Of a DNA stretch of 64,000 nt, positions 26,653 through 35,040 are shown in pieces. Under the pieces are notes generated by a model that was given only the letters and a program-made list of their open reading frames with translations, did no database searches and was not told where the DNA came from. Where the stretch lies: positions 11,321 to 75,320 of the forward strand of contig DAOUHE010000096.1 of NCBI GenBank assembly GCA_034428715.1. The letters run 5' to 3'. How positions within the stretch are numbered: the stretch's first letter is position 1; each line of letters opens with the position of its first letter. A program made the translations under genes and the position numbers. The stretch comes from Io17-Chloro-G2 sp034428715. Lineage in GTDB: Bacteria; Chloroflexota; Dehalococcoidia; Lucifugimonadales; UBA3495.

Positions 26653-28344
26653 CTACCCCCGCTGAGACCGGGCCCAGGAGTCACGCAACGAGACCGTGCG
26701 GTTGAAGACCAAAGCATGGGGCTTTGAATCTACCGAGTCCACGCAGAAATATCCCTGTCGAAGAAATTGGTACCTGCTGCCAGGCTCGGCGCCTGCCAGA
26801 CTCGTCTCCACACGGCATCCGGTCAGGATTTCCAAGGAGTTGGGGTTCAGCCAATCGGCCAGGTCGTCGCTTTCCCCTTCTTCGCCGGGGTTGGGGCTGG
26901 CGAACAGGTGATCGTACAGCCTGATCTCAGCGGGTAGCGAGTGGGCCGCCGACACCCAGTGAGATGTTCCCCGGACCTTGCGCCGGTCTTCGGAAGTCCC
27001 GCCCTTGGTTTCCGGGTCGTAGGTGCAATGAAGCTCCAACACGTCGCCGGTTTGCTCGTCTTTGACCACGTCCACGCAGGTGATGTAATAGGCGTCCTTC
27101 AGCCGGATCTCCCTCCCCGGCGCCAACCGGTAGAACCTGCTGGGCGGGTCCTCCATGAAGTCGTCTTGCTCGATGAAGATCTCCCTCGAGAATGACATCT
27201 GGCGAGTTCCCGCGTCAGGGTCCTCGGGGTTGTTTTGGGAGATCAGTTCCTCCACTTGGCCCTCTGGGTAGTTGTCGATGATGATCTTCAGGGGCTTTAG
27301 CACCGCCATCACCCGGGGGGACCGCCGGTTCAGGTCCTCCCGTATGCTGTTTTCCAGCATGGCGGCCTCCACCGTGGTGTCCCGCCGGGCCACGCCCACC
27401 CGCTCGCAAAAATCCCGAATCGCCTCGGGTGTGTAACCGCGGCGGCGAAGACCGGAAAGGGTGGGCATTCTGGGGTCGTCCCATCCATCGACGTGGCCGT
27501 CCTCAACAAGTTGGTGCAGCCGCCGTTTGCTCAGCAGGGTGTGTGTGATTTTCAACCTGGCAAACTCTATCTGCTGAGGGCGGTGTATCTCCAGCCGGTT
27601 CAACAGCCAGTTGTAAAGGGGCCGGTGGTCTTCAAACTCCAGGGTGCAGAGGGAATGGGTGATGCCCTCTATAGAGTCGGACTGGCCATGGGCAAAATCG
27701 TACGTCGGGTAGATGCACCAATCGTCTCCGGTGCGGTCGTGAGGTATCTTGAGGATACGGTACAGCGCCGGGTCCCGCATGTTTAGGTTGGGCGATGCCA
27801 TGTCGATCTTGGCCCGCAAAACATGGGAACCCTCATCATATTCCCCCGCCCGCATTCGCGGGAGAAGGTCCAGGTTCTCGTTGATGGTTCGGTCCCGGAA
27901 AGGGCTGTCTATCCCCGGTTCGGTCAAGGTGCCCCGGTATTCGCGCATCTCCTGAGGGCTCAGATCGCAGACGTAGGCATGTCCATCCCGAATCAATTGA
28001 ACGGCGAACTGATAGAGTTGCTCAAAATAGTCGGAGGCATAGTAGATTTGCCCTGCCACATCAAAACCGAGCCATTCAACGTCTTGCTTGATCGACTCCA
28101 CAAACTCGACTTCTTCCCGGCCAGGGTTGGTGTCGTCAAAACGCAGGTGGCAGACGCCGCCGGGGTTTTCGGCTGCTATGCCAAAGTTCAGGCAGATGGC
28201 TTTAGCATGGCCGATGTGCAGGTAGCCATTGGGTTCCGGCGGGAACCGGGTGACCACCATACCGCCGTTTTTATTTGACTCGATGTCAGCGGCCACTATT
28301 TGGCGGATGAAATCAGAAGGCGCAACGATGTTCGCTTCGATCAT
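26653..28344 (-). CDS. glnS: Glutaminyl-tRNA synthetase
   Basis: Class I aminoacyl-tRNA synthetase that charges tRNA-Gln with Gln. The HIGH motif lies in EPNGYLHIGHAKAICLNFG, and the KMSKS equivalent is LLSKRRLHQLVEDGHVDGWDDPRMPTL. Two beta-barrel anticodon domains follow from about residue 340. The 563 aa length fits the bacterial GlnRS. It overlaps gltX by 4 bp (ATGA). Having GlnRS together with GluRS implies direct charging of tRNA-Gln; most bacteria use GatCAB instead, so this pair is likely of transferred origin in this lineage. Confidence 0.95.
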   Translation of the reverse strand: MIEANIVAPSDFIRQIVAADIESNKNGGMVVTRFPPEPNGYLHIGHAKAICLNFGIAAENPGGVCHLRFDDTNPGREEVEFVESIKQDVEWLGFDVAGQIYYASDYFEQLYQFAVQLIRDGHAYVCDLSPQEMREYRGTLTEPGIDSPFRDRTINENLDLLPRMRAGEYDEGSHVLRAKIDMASPNLNMRDPALYRILKIPHDRTGDDWCIYPTYDFAHGQSDSIEGITHSLCTLEFEDHRPLYNWLLNRLEIHRPQQIEFARLKITHTLLSKRRLHQLVEDGHVDGWDDPRMPTLSGLRRRGYTPEAIRDFCERVGVARRDTTVEAAMLENSIREDLNRRSPRVMAVLKPLKIIIDNYPEGQVEELISQNNPEDPDAGTRQMSFSREIFIEQDDFMEDPPSRFYRLAPGREIRLKDAYYITCVDVVKDEQTGDVLELHCTYDPETKGGTSEDRRKVRGTSHWVSAAHSLPAEIRLYDHLFASPNPGEEGESDDLADWLNPNSLEILTGCRVETSLAGAEPGSRYQFLRQGYFCVDSVDSKPHALVFNRTVSLRDSWARSQRG

Positions 28345-29846
28345 TTTACGTTCGCTCCCGCCGCTGAAAGGCGTTCAGCGGCCTTCGCCACCCGCCGCAC
28401 CACCAAGTCCCGGCCCAAGACTTCTATCGTCTCGAAAAGGGGCGGGGTGGCTTTGCGTCCCGTGACCGCCGTCCGGAGCACACCAAAAAACTGCCTTGGA
28501 GTTAACCCCAGACCCTCGGCTACGTCCCGCAGAGATTTTTCCAACTCCTGATCATGAAAGTCCGGGACCTCGGCCAGGCAATTCAAGGACCTGGTTAACG
28601 CGTCCAGGGTCGACTCCCGAACCATTCCCTTTTGGATCAAAGACTCTGGGTCGTTGTCGGGTTCATAGTCAATCTCGTCCTGGAAAAAGTAACCGGTGCG
28701 GTCCCAAACCTCCGATAGAAGTTTGATGCGTTCTTGTATCAGTGGAACGATCTTCAGCCAATAATCCTGGTCGACAGGAACCATTTCCCCCAGATCGTTA
28801 TTCTCCATCTCCCTGGCCAGAAAAGGCGCCGTCATATCCGCCAAGTCGCTGGAGTCCATCTCGCGGATGTAGACCCCGTTCATCCAAGCTAGCTTTTCCT
28901 GGTCGAAGATCGCCCCGGAGCGGCTCACCCGGCGCAGATCGAAATTTTCCACCACTGTTTGGCGAGTCATCACTTCCGTCTTATCGTCCAAGGACCATCC
29001 TAAAAGCACCATGAAGTTGGCCGTGGCCTGAGGCAGGTACCCCATGTCCCTATATTCCAATATAGAAGTTGCCCCATGGCGCTTGGACAGCTTTTCCCGG
29101 TCCGGGCCCAGGATCATCGGCAGATGGCCAAACTTGGGCGGCGGGTAGCCCAGGGCGCCATAGATATGCAGGTGCCGCGGCGTGCTGGGCAGCCACTCTT
29201 CGGCCCGTAGGACGTGGCTGATCTTCATCTCATGGTCATCGACCACCACGGCCAGGTGGTAGGTGGGAAACCCGTCGGACTTCATGATGACAAAATCGTC
29301 CAACAAGCTGTTCTGCCATTCCACGTAGCCGCGAATCTCGTCTTGAACCCCGATGACACCCGAATCAGGCATGGCGAACCGGATCACGGACGCCCCGCCA
29401 CCGGCTTCCATTTCGCTACGCTCCCGTTCCGTCAGGGACCGGCACCTGCCATCGTAGCCCGAGGGAGCGTTGCGGGCGCTCTGCTCTTTACGCATCTGAT
29501 CCAGACGTTCCCGGGAGCAGTAGCAGCGGTATGCCCTCCCGTTTTCCACCAGGACGTCGGCCGCCTTTTGATACAACTCTAGGCGTTCTGACTGGAAATA
29601 CGGGCCGTACGGACCGCCGACTTCGGGGCCTTCGTCCCAATCTATGTCCAGCCATCTCAAGCCGTCCAGTATGGCTTCCACCGCGCCGGGCACCAATCTT
29701 TCTTGATCGGTGTCTTCGATGCGAACCAGGAACTCACCACCGTGATGCCGGGCGAATAGCCAGTTAAACAGGGCGGTGCGAATGTTGCCAATGTGTGGCT
29801 CGCCGGTAGGGCTGGGAGCGTACCGGACGCGGACGTGTTCCGCCAA
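28341..29846 (-). CDS. gltX: Glutamyl-tRNA synthetase
   Basis: Class I synthetase for tRNA-Glu. The HIGH motif is in PSPTGEPHIGNIRTALFNW near the N-terminus, and the KMSKS motif is KLSKRHGATS. The anticodon-binding C-terminal domain follows. The product is 501 aa, full length. It is the upstream gene of the pair with glnS. The start ATG at 29846 begins directly before VRVRYAPSPTG, in line with the family. Confidence 0.95.
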   Translation of the reverse strand: MAEHVRVRYAPSPTGEPHIGNIRTALFNWLFARHHGGEFLVRIEDTDQERLVPGAVEAILDGLRWLDIDWDEGPEVGGPYGPYFQSERLELYQKAADVLVENGRAYRCYCSRERLDQMRKEQSARNAPSGYDGRCRSLTERERSEMEAGGGASVIRFAMPDSGVIGVQDEIRGYVEWQNSLLDDFVIMKSDGFPTYHLAVVVDDHEMKISHVLRAEEWLPSTPRHLHIYGALGYPPPKFGHLPMILGPDREKLSKRHGATSILEYRDMGYLPQATANFMVLLGWSLDDKTEVMTRQTVVENFDLRRVSRSGAIFDQEKLAWMNGVYIREMDSSDLADMTAPFLAREMENNDLGEMVPVDQDYWLKIVPLIQERIKLLSEVWDRTGYFFQDEIDYEPDNDPESLIQKGMVRESTLDALTRSLNCLAEVPDFHDQELEKSLRDVAEGLGLTPRQFFGVLRTAVTGRKATPPLFETIEVLGRDLVVRRVAKAAERLSAAGANVK

Positions 29847-29981
29847 AACAAACTCCTATGGTTTCAACAATTCTAACACGATAGAACGCGGCCTTCAGGC
29901 GTATATCCCCGGGCCGGTATCCAGGGATGACGAGCGGCGGTCTATTTGGTCAACCGCCCGTATGTGGATGAAGACCGTAGA

Positions 29982-30086
29982 GGCACGGCATGCCGTGCCC
30001 GAACCGTTGGTTGGAGCTTAACCTTGATTTGTATCCCATTATTGCGGCCACGGTCCACGTAGGGGCGCACGGCCGTGCGCCCCTAC
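29982..30086. repeat. Paired palindromic intergenic repeat, copy 1
   Basis: An 18 bp perfect palindrome GGCACGGCATGCCGTGCC (29982-29999) and a 28 bp perfect palindrome (30059-30086, centre CACGGCCGTG) occur together, 59 bp apart. A second pair with the same two units lies at 34918-35007. The TAG stop of the neighbouring rluD gene (30083-30085 on the plus strand) lies inside the second palindrome. See findings. Confidence 0.85.
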
Positions 30087-31027
30087 CGTTTGGGTCCTGC
30101 CAATCTCAACTCTTCCACCACCGAGGCTAATTCAGGCGGTAATTCCGACCGGAACTCAACCTCTTCATCCGTGGAAGGGTGCCGGAATCTCAGGTGATAG
30201 GCGTGGAGGAAGTGCCGGTTCAGAGATTGGCTGGCCCGGCCGTAGACGCCGTCGCCGTACAAGGGATGCCCCGTGTAGGCCAGGTGGACCCGAATCTGAT
30301 GGGTCCGCCCAGTCTCCAGGAAGAGTTCCAACAGGCTCCAGCCATTCAGAGTTTGGACCACCCGGTAGCGGGTCCGGGCCTCCCTGCCTCCCACCACCAC
30401 GGCCATCTTTTTCCGGTTTCTGGGGTCCCGGCCCACCGGTGCGTCTATTAAGCCGGATTCCTGCTCCATCACGCCAGATGCCAGCGCCAAATATCCCTTG
30501 GTGACCTGCCTATCTTTGATTTGCGCCGAAAGATTCAGGTGGGCGGCGTGGCTTTTGGCAACCATCATCAGGCCCGAGGTGTCCTTGTCCAACCGGTGAA
30601 CGATGCCCGGCCTGATCTCGCCGCCGATCCCCTGTATCCCCGGACACAGGGCCAGCAACGCGTTGACCAAGGTGTGGTCTGGATGGCCGGGTCCCGGATG
30701 AACCGACAGACCGGAGGGTTTATCGATGACCACCAGATCGTCGTCTTGGAACACCATCGTCAACGGCATCCACTGGGGCACTACCTCGGTTGGACGGGGG
30801 GCCGGAACCGTTAGTGAGACCTGGTCCCCAGTCCGCACTCTTTGCGACCCCTTGGCAGCCTGTCCGTTGAGCAAAGCGTGGCCGTCATTTATCAGCCTGC
30901 GCAACTGGCTCCGGGTTAGGCCCAAGTCCTGGCCCGCCAGAAAAAGGTCTAGCCGTTCCGCCGCAGCAAGGGCTTTCAGGTCGAAGACCTTTGGGGATTC
31001 ACCAGTTGAAGCGAAGGTCCCAGTCAT
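30083..31027 (-). CDS. RluD-type 23S rRNA pseudouridine synthase
   Basis: The product isomerises uridine to pseudouridine in rRNA, RluA/RluD family. An N-terminal S4 RNA-binding domain (about 15-85, LTRSQLRRLINDGHALLNG) is followed by the catalytic domain with the RLDKDTSGLMMVAKS motif that contains the catalytic Asp, and the later GRTHQIRVH and HPLYGDGVYG blocks. At 314 aa it is normal. The stop codon falls inside a palindromic repeat. It is the last gene of a hydrolase-lspA-rluD run with 3-6 bp gaps. Confidence 0.9.
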   Translation of the reverse strand: MTGTFASTGESPKVFDLKALAAAERLDLFLAGQDLGLTRSQLRRLINDGHALLNGQAAKGSQRVRTGDQVSLTVPAPRPTEVVPQWMPLTMVFQDDDLVVIDKPSGLSVHPGPGHPDHTLVNALLALCPGIQGIGGEIRPGIVHRLDKDTSGLMMVAKSHAAHLNLSAQIKDRQVTKGYLALASGVMEQESGLIDAPVGRDPRNRKKMAVVVGGREARTRYRVVQTLNGWSLLELFLETGRTHQIRVHLAYTGHPLYGDGVYGRASQSLNRHFLHAYHLRFRHPSTDEEVEFRSELPPELASVVEELRLAGPKR

Positions 31028-31030
31028 GGG

Positions 31031-31693
31031 TCAACCGCCAGAATTATCTTGAGCCATTTCCTTGAATCCGCATGACGAGCATTTTCTTCCGCCGTATAGG
31101 CTCAGCATCTCCCCAGCGCACACCTTGCACCGCGGGAGTTGAAGACCCAATCTAGGAATTGGTGCCAGAGTTGATTCCTGCCGGTGTTGGGTTTGGCCGG
31201 CGCGGTCCTGGATCAAAAACAGCCAACCCAACATGACGAGACCGGTGACTATGGAAGCGTCGGCGACGTTGAACACCGGCCATGGTCCTACGTCCATAAA
31301 ATCGGTGACGTGCCCCAGCAAAAACCGGTCCAGTAGGTTCCCGGCGGCTCCGCCCAATTGCAAGCCGATGCTCAACCGCAGCAAAGGTCTGGGGTGTTGC
31401 TGGCTGCGGAAGATCATCAGCAGAACGATTATGCCCACGATAGAGGCAAAGATAAGTGCCGTGTTTTGATCCTGAAAGATCCCAAATGCGCTGCCGGTGT
31501 TGTGAGTATGCGTGAAGCGAAGGAACCCGTCACGGGGAAAAGAAAACCGAAACGGCAGGAACTCTCGAACTAAATACTTGGTGAACTGGTCGCACAGAAA
31601 CACCAGGGCGGCCAATTGAATCAGGACCATGTCTTTGTATATGGGCAGTCGGCTAGGGAAAGAAGGACCGGTGGCTTCTTGGATTTTGGCCAT
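31031..31693 (-). CDS. lspA: Prolipoprotein signal peptidase LspA with a C-terminal zinc ribbon
   Basis: LspA cleaves the signal peptide from lipoproteins at the membrane. Four transmembrane helices occupy about residues 22-165, and the two catalytic Asp blocks are AGNLLDRFLLGHVTDF and FNVADASIV. The protein has an unusual C-terminal tail of about 50 residues ending with two CxxC pairs (Cys189-x2-Cys192 and Cys205-x2-Cys208), which looks like a zinc ribbon. Normal LspA is about 160 aa; this one is 220. Start 31693 is used. It lies between the alpha/beta hydrolase gene and rluD, as lspA-rluD pairs often do. Confidence 0.88.
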   Translation of the reverse strand: MAKIQEATGPSFPSRLPIYKDMVLIQLAALVFLCDQFTKYLVREFLPFRFSFPRDGFLRFTHTHNTGSAFGIFQDQNTALIFASIVGIIVLLMIFRSQQHPRPLLRLSIGLQLGGAAGNLLDRFLLGHVTDFMDVGPWPVFNVADASIVTGLVMLGWLFLIQDRAGQTQHRQESTLAPIPRLGLQLPRCKVCAGEMLSLYGGRKCSSCGFKEMAQDNSGG

Positions 31694-31699
31694 CTGGGG

Positions 31700-32353
31700 C
31701 TACTTTAGCTGTTGGGCGAAAAACCGGCAGACCTGGGTCGCTAGCTGGTCCGCGTAGCCTCCCCAATTATGGTCGGCGCCTTCCACTATCTGACATTCCG
31801 GACGGTTTTTAAATCCGTCCAACGCCGGCGCCAATCCATCGGACTGGACCAGCTTGTCCTTGTCACCGGATATGATGAATACCGGCCCTTTCCCCTTTTT
31901 CAAGGGTGTGCTTTCCACCGCTCTAAGCGGCGGCGAGATAAAGGCTAGGGCTTTAACTTTTTTGTGGGCCGAAGCACTGCCTAAAACCACCGACGACCCA
32001 AAGGAATACCCCGCTAGGCCCAACCTTTTGCCGTCGACCCCTGGCCAGGCCTTGAGCATTTCCAGAGCGCTTAGGACGTCGTCGCCTTCCATCTCTCCCT
32101 TGGTGTGCTCACCTTCGCTGTTGCCCACACCACGGAAGTTGAACCGCAGGGTGGCGAAACCTTTCTCCGCCAGAGCAAGGGTAACCGCCAGCACCACGTT
32201 GTTGTCCATATTTCCGCCAAACAGCGGATGAGGATGGCACATGACCACCGCCGGGAAAGGCCCATTATCGCCTTCGGGCTGAGCCACCACGCCCTCGAGG
32301 GTCAAATCCCCGTTTATGCTCTTGGTCTTAAAAGCGACGGCGCTCTGGCGCAT
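31700..32353 (-). CDS. Alpha/beta hydrolase (dienelactone hydrolase-like)
   Basis: The 217 aa hydrolase resembles the short alpha/beta hydrolases related to dienelactone hydrolase. The nucleophile elbow GYSFGS places Ser117 as the catalytic residue. MCHPHPLFGGNMDNNVV resembles the HPHP oxyanion signature of this group, and the catalytic His is likely in EGADHNWGG. The substrate cannot be told from sequence. It is the first gene of the run with lspA and rluD. Confidence 0.82.
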   Translation of the reverse strand: MRQSAVAFKTKSINGDLTLEGVVAQPEGDNGPFPAVVMCHPHPLFGGNMDNNVVLAVTLALAEKGFATLRFNFRGVGNSEGEHTKGEMEGDDVLSALEMLKAWPGVDGKRLGLAGYSFGSSVVLGSASAHKKVKALAFISPPLRAVESTPLKKGKGPVFIISGDKDKLVQSDGLAPALDGFKNRPECQIVEGADHNWGGYADQLATQVCRFFAQQLK

Positions 32354-32527
32354 TACCGTACCCCCTGGTTATTGAAGTCATGATAGGGAACCCTGCCAGG
32401 TTTGGCAAGAAATCTGGGAGCGGCCGGCTTTCAGCGGTCAGCGGTCATCGGGTGGCGTCTGCCGTGGTCCAACCAAGGCATTCCTGCTAGAATTCCGATA
32501 GCAAAATCACCGCTTGGGGAGGCCACC

Positions 32528-33574
32528 ATGGACGTCATAGATCTTCGTAGCGATACCATCACTAAACCCACCGATGAAATGCGCCGGGCCATGGCGGAGG
32601 CCGAAGTGGGAGACGACGTTTTCCGCGAGGACCCTTCCATCAACCGGTTGCAGGAAAGGGCGGCGGAACTGATGGGCAAGGAGGCGGGATTGTTGACGGC
32701 CAGTGGCACAATGGGCAACCTGGTGGCCATTTTGACCCACACCCAGCGGGGCGACGAGATCGTGATGGGCGACGAGGCCCATATTTTCTGGAACGAGGGG
32801 GCCGGGGTTTCGGCCCTGGCGGGGGCGCAAACGCGGTTGGTTCCCAACGGACACCAAGGCAGGATAGACCCTGTCGAACTTGAAGCGGCCATCCGCCCGC
32901 CGGGCAACATTCACTTTCCTCCCACCACTTTGATCTGCCTAGAGAACACCCACAACCGTTGCAGCGGTGGAGTTCTAACCCCCCAGGACACAAAAGAGAT
33001 CGCCGATATAGCCCACGCGGCCGGCGCGAAAGTCCACCTGGACGGAGCGCGGATATTCAACGCCGCGGTTTCCCTGGAGGTGCCCGCCAGCGAACTGGCC
33101 AAAGACGTGGACGACGTGAGTTTCTGCCTGTCCAAAGCCCTGAGTTGTCCGGTGGGCTCGGTGCTTTGCGGGTCAAATGAGTTCATCGACGAAGCCCGCA
33201 GGTGGCGCAAGATGGTGGGTGGAGGCATGCGCCAGGCCGGAATCCTGGCGGCAGCGGGATTGGTGGCCCTGGACAGCATGATCGACCGCCTGGCCGAAGA
33301 CCACGCCAACGCCCGGCGCCTGGCCGAAGGCCTGGCCAATATCGACGGCCTGGAAGTGGACCCCGACAGCATCCAGACGAATATAGTGATCTTCGACGTA
33401 GACCATGACCTGGGCCCCTCGGCCAAGCTCATAGCAGCCCTTGACCGGGAGGGCGTGAAAGTCAGCTCGCCAGGCCCCCACGCCATTCGCATGGTCACCC
33501 ACCGCCACATTTCCGGCGCAGACGTGGAAGAGGCCGTGGGGCGGGTTTCCCAGGCGGTGAAGGGGTTGCGGTAG
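32528..33574 (+). CDS. Low-specificity threonine aldolase
   Basis: PLP enzyme that splits L-threonine/allo-threonine into glycine and acetaldehyde. The conserved start is IDLRSDTITKPTDEMRRAM; the PLP lysine is Lys203 in FCLSKALSCPVGSVLCG, and HLDGARIFNA carries the Asp and Arg contacts. ATG 32528 has GGGAGG a few bases upstream, so I use it. The in-frame codons further upstream are inside a repeat region. The 348 aa length fits. Confidence 0.92.
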   Translation: MDVIDLRSDTITKPTDEMRRAMAEAEVGDDVFREDPSINRLQERAAELMGKEAGLLTASGTMGNLVAILTHTQRGDEIVMGDEAHIFWNEGAGVSALAGAQTRLVPNGHQGRIDPVELEAAIRPPGNIHFPPTTLICLENTHNRCSGGVLTPQDTKEIADIAHAAGAKVHLDGARIFNAAVSLEVPASELAKDVDDVSFCLSKALSCPVGSVLCGSNEFIDEARRWRKMVGGGMRQAGILAAAGLVALDSMIDRLAEDHANARRLAEGLANIDGLEVDPDSIQTNIVIFDVDHDLGPSAKLIAALDREGVKVSSPGPHAIRMVTHRHISGADVEEAVGRVSQAVKGLR

Positions 33575-33589
33575 GCAGGCTGGGCCCCC

Positions 33590-33660
33590 GGTGGTTCGAC
33601 AGGCTCACCACGAGCGGTAATTGTTCAAACCCCGTTCGTCCTGGCCCGTCGAACGCCCAG
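33590..33660. repeat. Imperfect inverted repeat (short mobile-type element)
   Basis: GGTTCGACAGGCTCACCACGA (33596-33616) is partly mirrored by GTTCGTCCTGGCCCGTCGAAC (33633-33653). The GTTCGAC...GTCGAAC arms resemble common intergenic repeat units. It lies between the threonine aldolase and the isochorismatase-like genes. Confidence 0.5.
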
Positions 33661-33751
33661 ATACAACCGTCAGTCCATGCCAAAACTCGAAACAATCACG
33701 ACGTTTACCCACAAGATCACTGAACTTTGTAATTAATATGCGAGTAAGCTC

Positions 33752-34342
33752 ATGTCTGATTTGATACCGGATCCCGCCCGGACCGCATTGTTCATCGGCG
33801 ATTTTTACGCGGACATGATGAGCACCCTGCCCCACGCCACGGAGCGGAACGTGATTTCAAACACGGTGAACCTACAACGGGCGGCTCGGGATGCGGGACT
33901 ACTCGTGTGTTACTCCGCCACTGTGTTCCGGCCCGGCTATGTGGAGATCAGCAGCCGCAACAAGACTTTTTCCCAGCGCAAGGAATCGGGTCAGCCGGCG
34001 GTGAGCGACCCCACGCAGCTCATCCACGACGCCGTGAAACCAATCGATGGCGAAGTGGTGGTGGGCAAACACCGGGTCAACGCCCTTTACGGCACCGGAC
34101 TGGACGTGGTGCTGCGGGCCAACGACATTGAAACCCTGATCATTCTGGGCTACGCCACCAGTGGAGTGGTATTGTCCACGTTGCGCTACGCCGCCGACCT
34201 GGACTACCGGCTGGTGGTGGTTGAGGATTGTTGCGCCGACCAGCAACCCGACGTCCACGATTTTTTGACCCAGCGCATATTCCCCCGCCAGGCCGATGTC
34301 GTTAGCTCGGGGAAGGTGGTAGATGCACTGGACCGGTCCTAG
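33752..34342 (+). CDS. Isochorismatase-family hydrolase without the catalytic cysteine
   Basis: The 196 aa protein has the cysteine-hydrolase fold: Asp17 in FIGDFYADM and Lys106 in VVVGKHRVNALYGT are two of the three usual catalytic residues. The third, expected as Cys in the TSGC block, is Val139 here (GYATSGVVLST). A similar TSGVVLST version occurs in a subset of family members, so this may be a distinct subfamily and not a damaged gene. Activity is uncertain. Confidence 0.8.
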   Translation: MSDLIPDPARTALFIGDFYADMMSTLPHATERNVISNTVNLQRAARDAGLLVCYSATVFRPGYVEISSRNKTFSQRKESGQPAVSDPTQLIHDAVKPIDGEVVVGKHRVNALYGTGLDVVLRANDIETLIILGYATSGVVLSTLRYAADLDYRLVVVEDCCADQQPDVHDFLTQRIFPRQADVVSSGKVVDALDRS

Positions 34343-34475
34343 GGGTTAAAAAGCCGCAAGCATTGATTGTCTACCACACCCCCCCGCCGGGAAAAAGTGA
34401 GATGGAAGTCATCTACCCAAACGCGACTTAAAGCTGTTCTTAGCCACCGGGTACTCTTCAGGCAATCGGTCTGTT

Positions 34476-34862
34476 CTATCCTAATGGCGCGTCGAAGTTC
34501 CAGCAGTCCCAGTGCCACTTCCAAGCGCCGTCGGTCTGACGCTTCCAGAGGACTATGAACTTGGCCGAAGCTTGCATCGTTTGGCCGTCCTCACCCTGGA
34601 TTTGGACGGTGGCGGCCCCCCTCTCAACGGCGGTATCCCCCATCTCTTCCAGTTCCAATGTCTGCAGCGAGATTCCCTTGACGCCGATGTTTATGATGCT
34701 CTGCCATACCTCCTGGCCAGCCTGTCGTCCCGTGAGCGCCAGACTGTCAGGCGGGAGGATCTTGGCATCCTCGGTGTAGACAGCTGCGCACGCGGCTGCG
34801 TCTCCCCGGGCGATAGCAGCATCGAATTGGCGGTTGGTGCTCGATGTACCTTGTGTGACCAT
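34476..34862 (-). CDS. SnoaL/NTF2-like (DUF4440-type) protein
   Basis: The 128 aa protein has an NTF2-like fold: AIARGDAAACAAVYTEDAKILPPD (alpha-beta cone opening) and the final FIVLWKRQTDGAWKWHWDCWNFD. This pattern is typical of SgcJ/EcaC or DUF4440 proteins, which bind small ligands. The exact role is unknown. It is followed by a repeat (34918-35007) on its upstream side before rarA. Confidence 0.75.
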   Translation of the reverse strand: MVTQGTSSTNRQFDAAIARGDAAACAAVYTEDAKILPPDSLALTGRQAGQEVWQSIINIGVKGISLQTLELEEMGDTAVERGAATVQIQGEDGQTMQASAKFIVLWKRQTDGAWKWHWDCWNFDAPLG

Positions 34863-34917
34863 GTTGGTTTCCCTCCTTGTTTATTAGCCCATCCAACGGC
34901 ACTCCGTTCGATTACGG

Positions 34918-35007
34918 CAGGGGCACGGCATGCCGTGCCCCTGCCTCGCGCCAAAATGGCGGTGTGCTTAAGGCCACGTAGAGGCGCACGGCCGTGCGCC
35001 CCTACGT
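34918..35007. repeat. Paired palindromic intergenic repeat, copy 2
   Basis: The 26 bp palindrome at 34918-34943 has the core GGCACGGCATGCCGTGCC. The 32 bp palindrome at 34976-35007 has one mismatch and is centred on CACGGCCGTG. Both cores match copy 1 at 29982-30086, in the same order. They are 32 bp apart here, against 59 bp in copy 1. Confidence 0.85.
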
Positions 35008-35040
35008 TTGTTTTCAAACCCTGTCCCACCATGAGTACAT

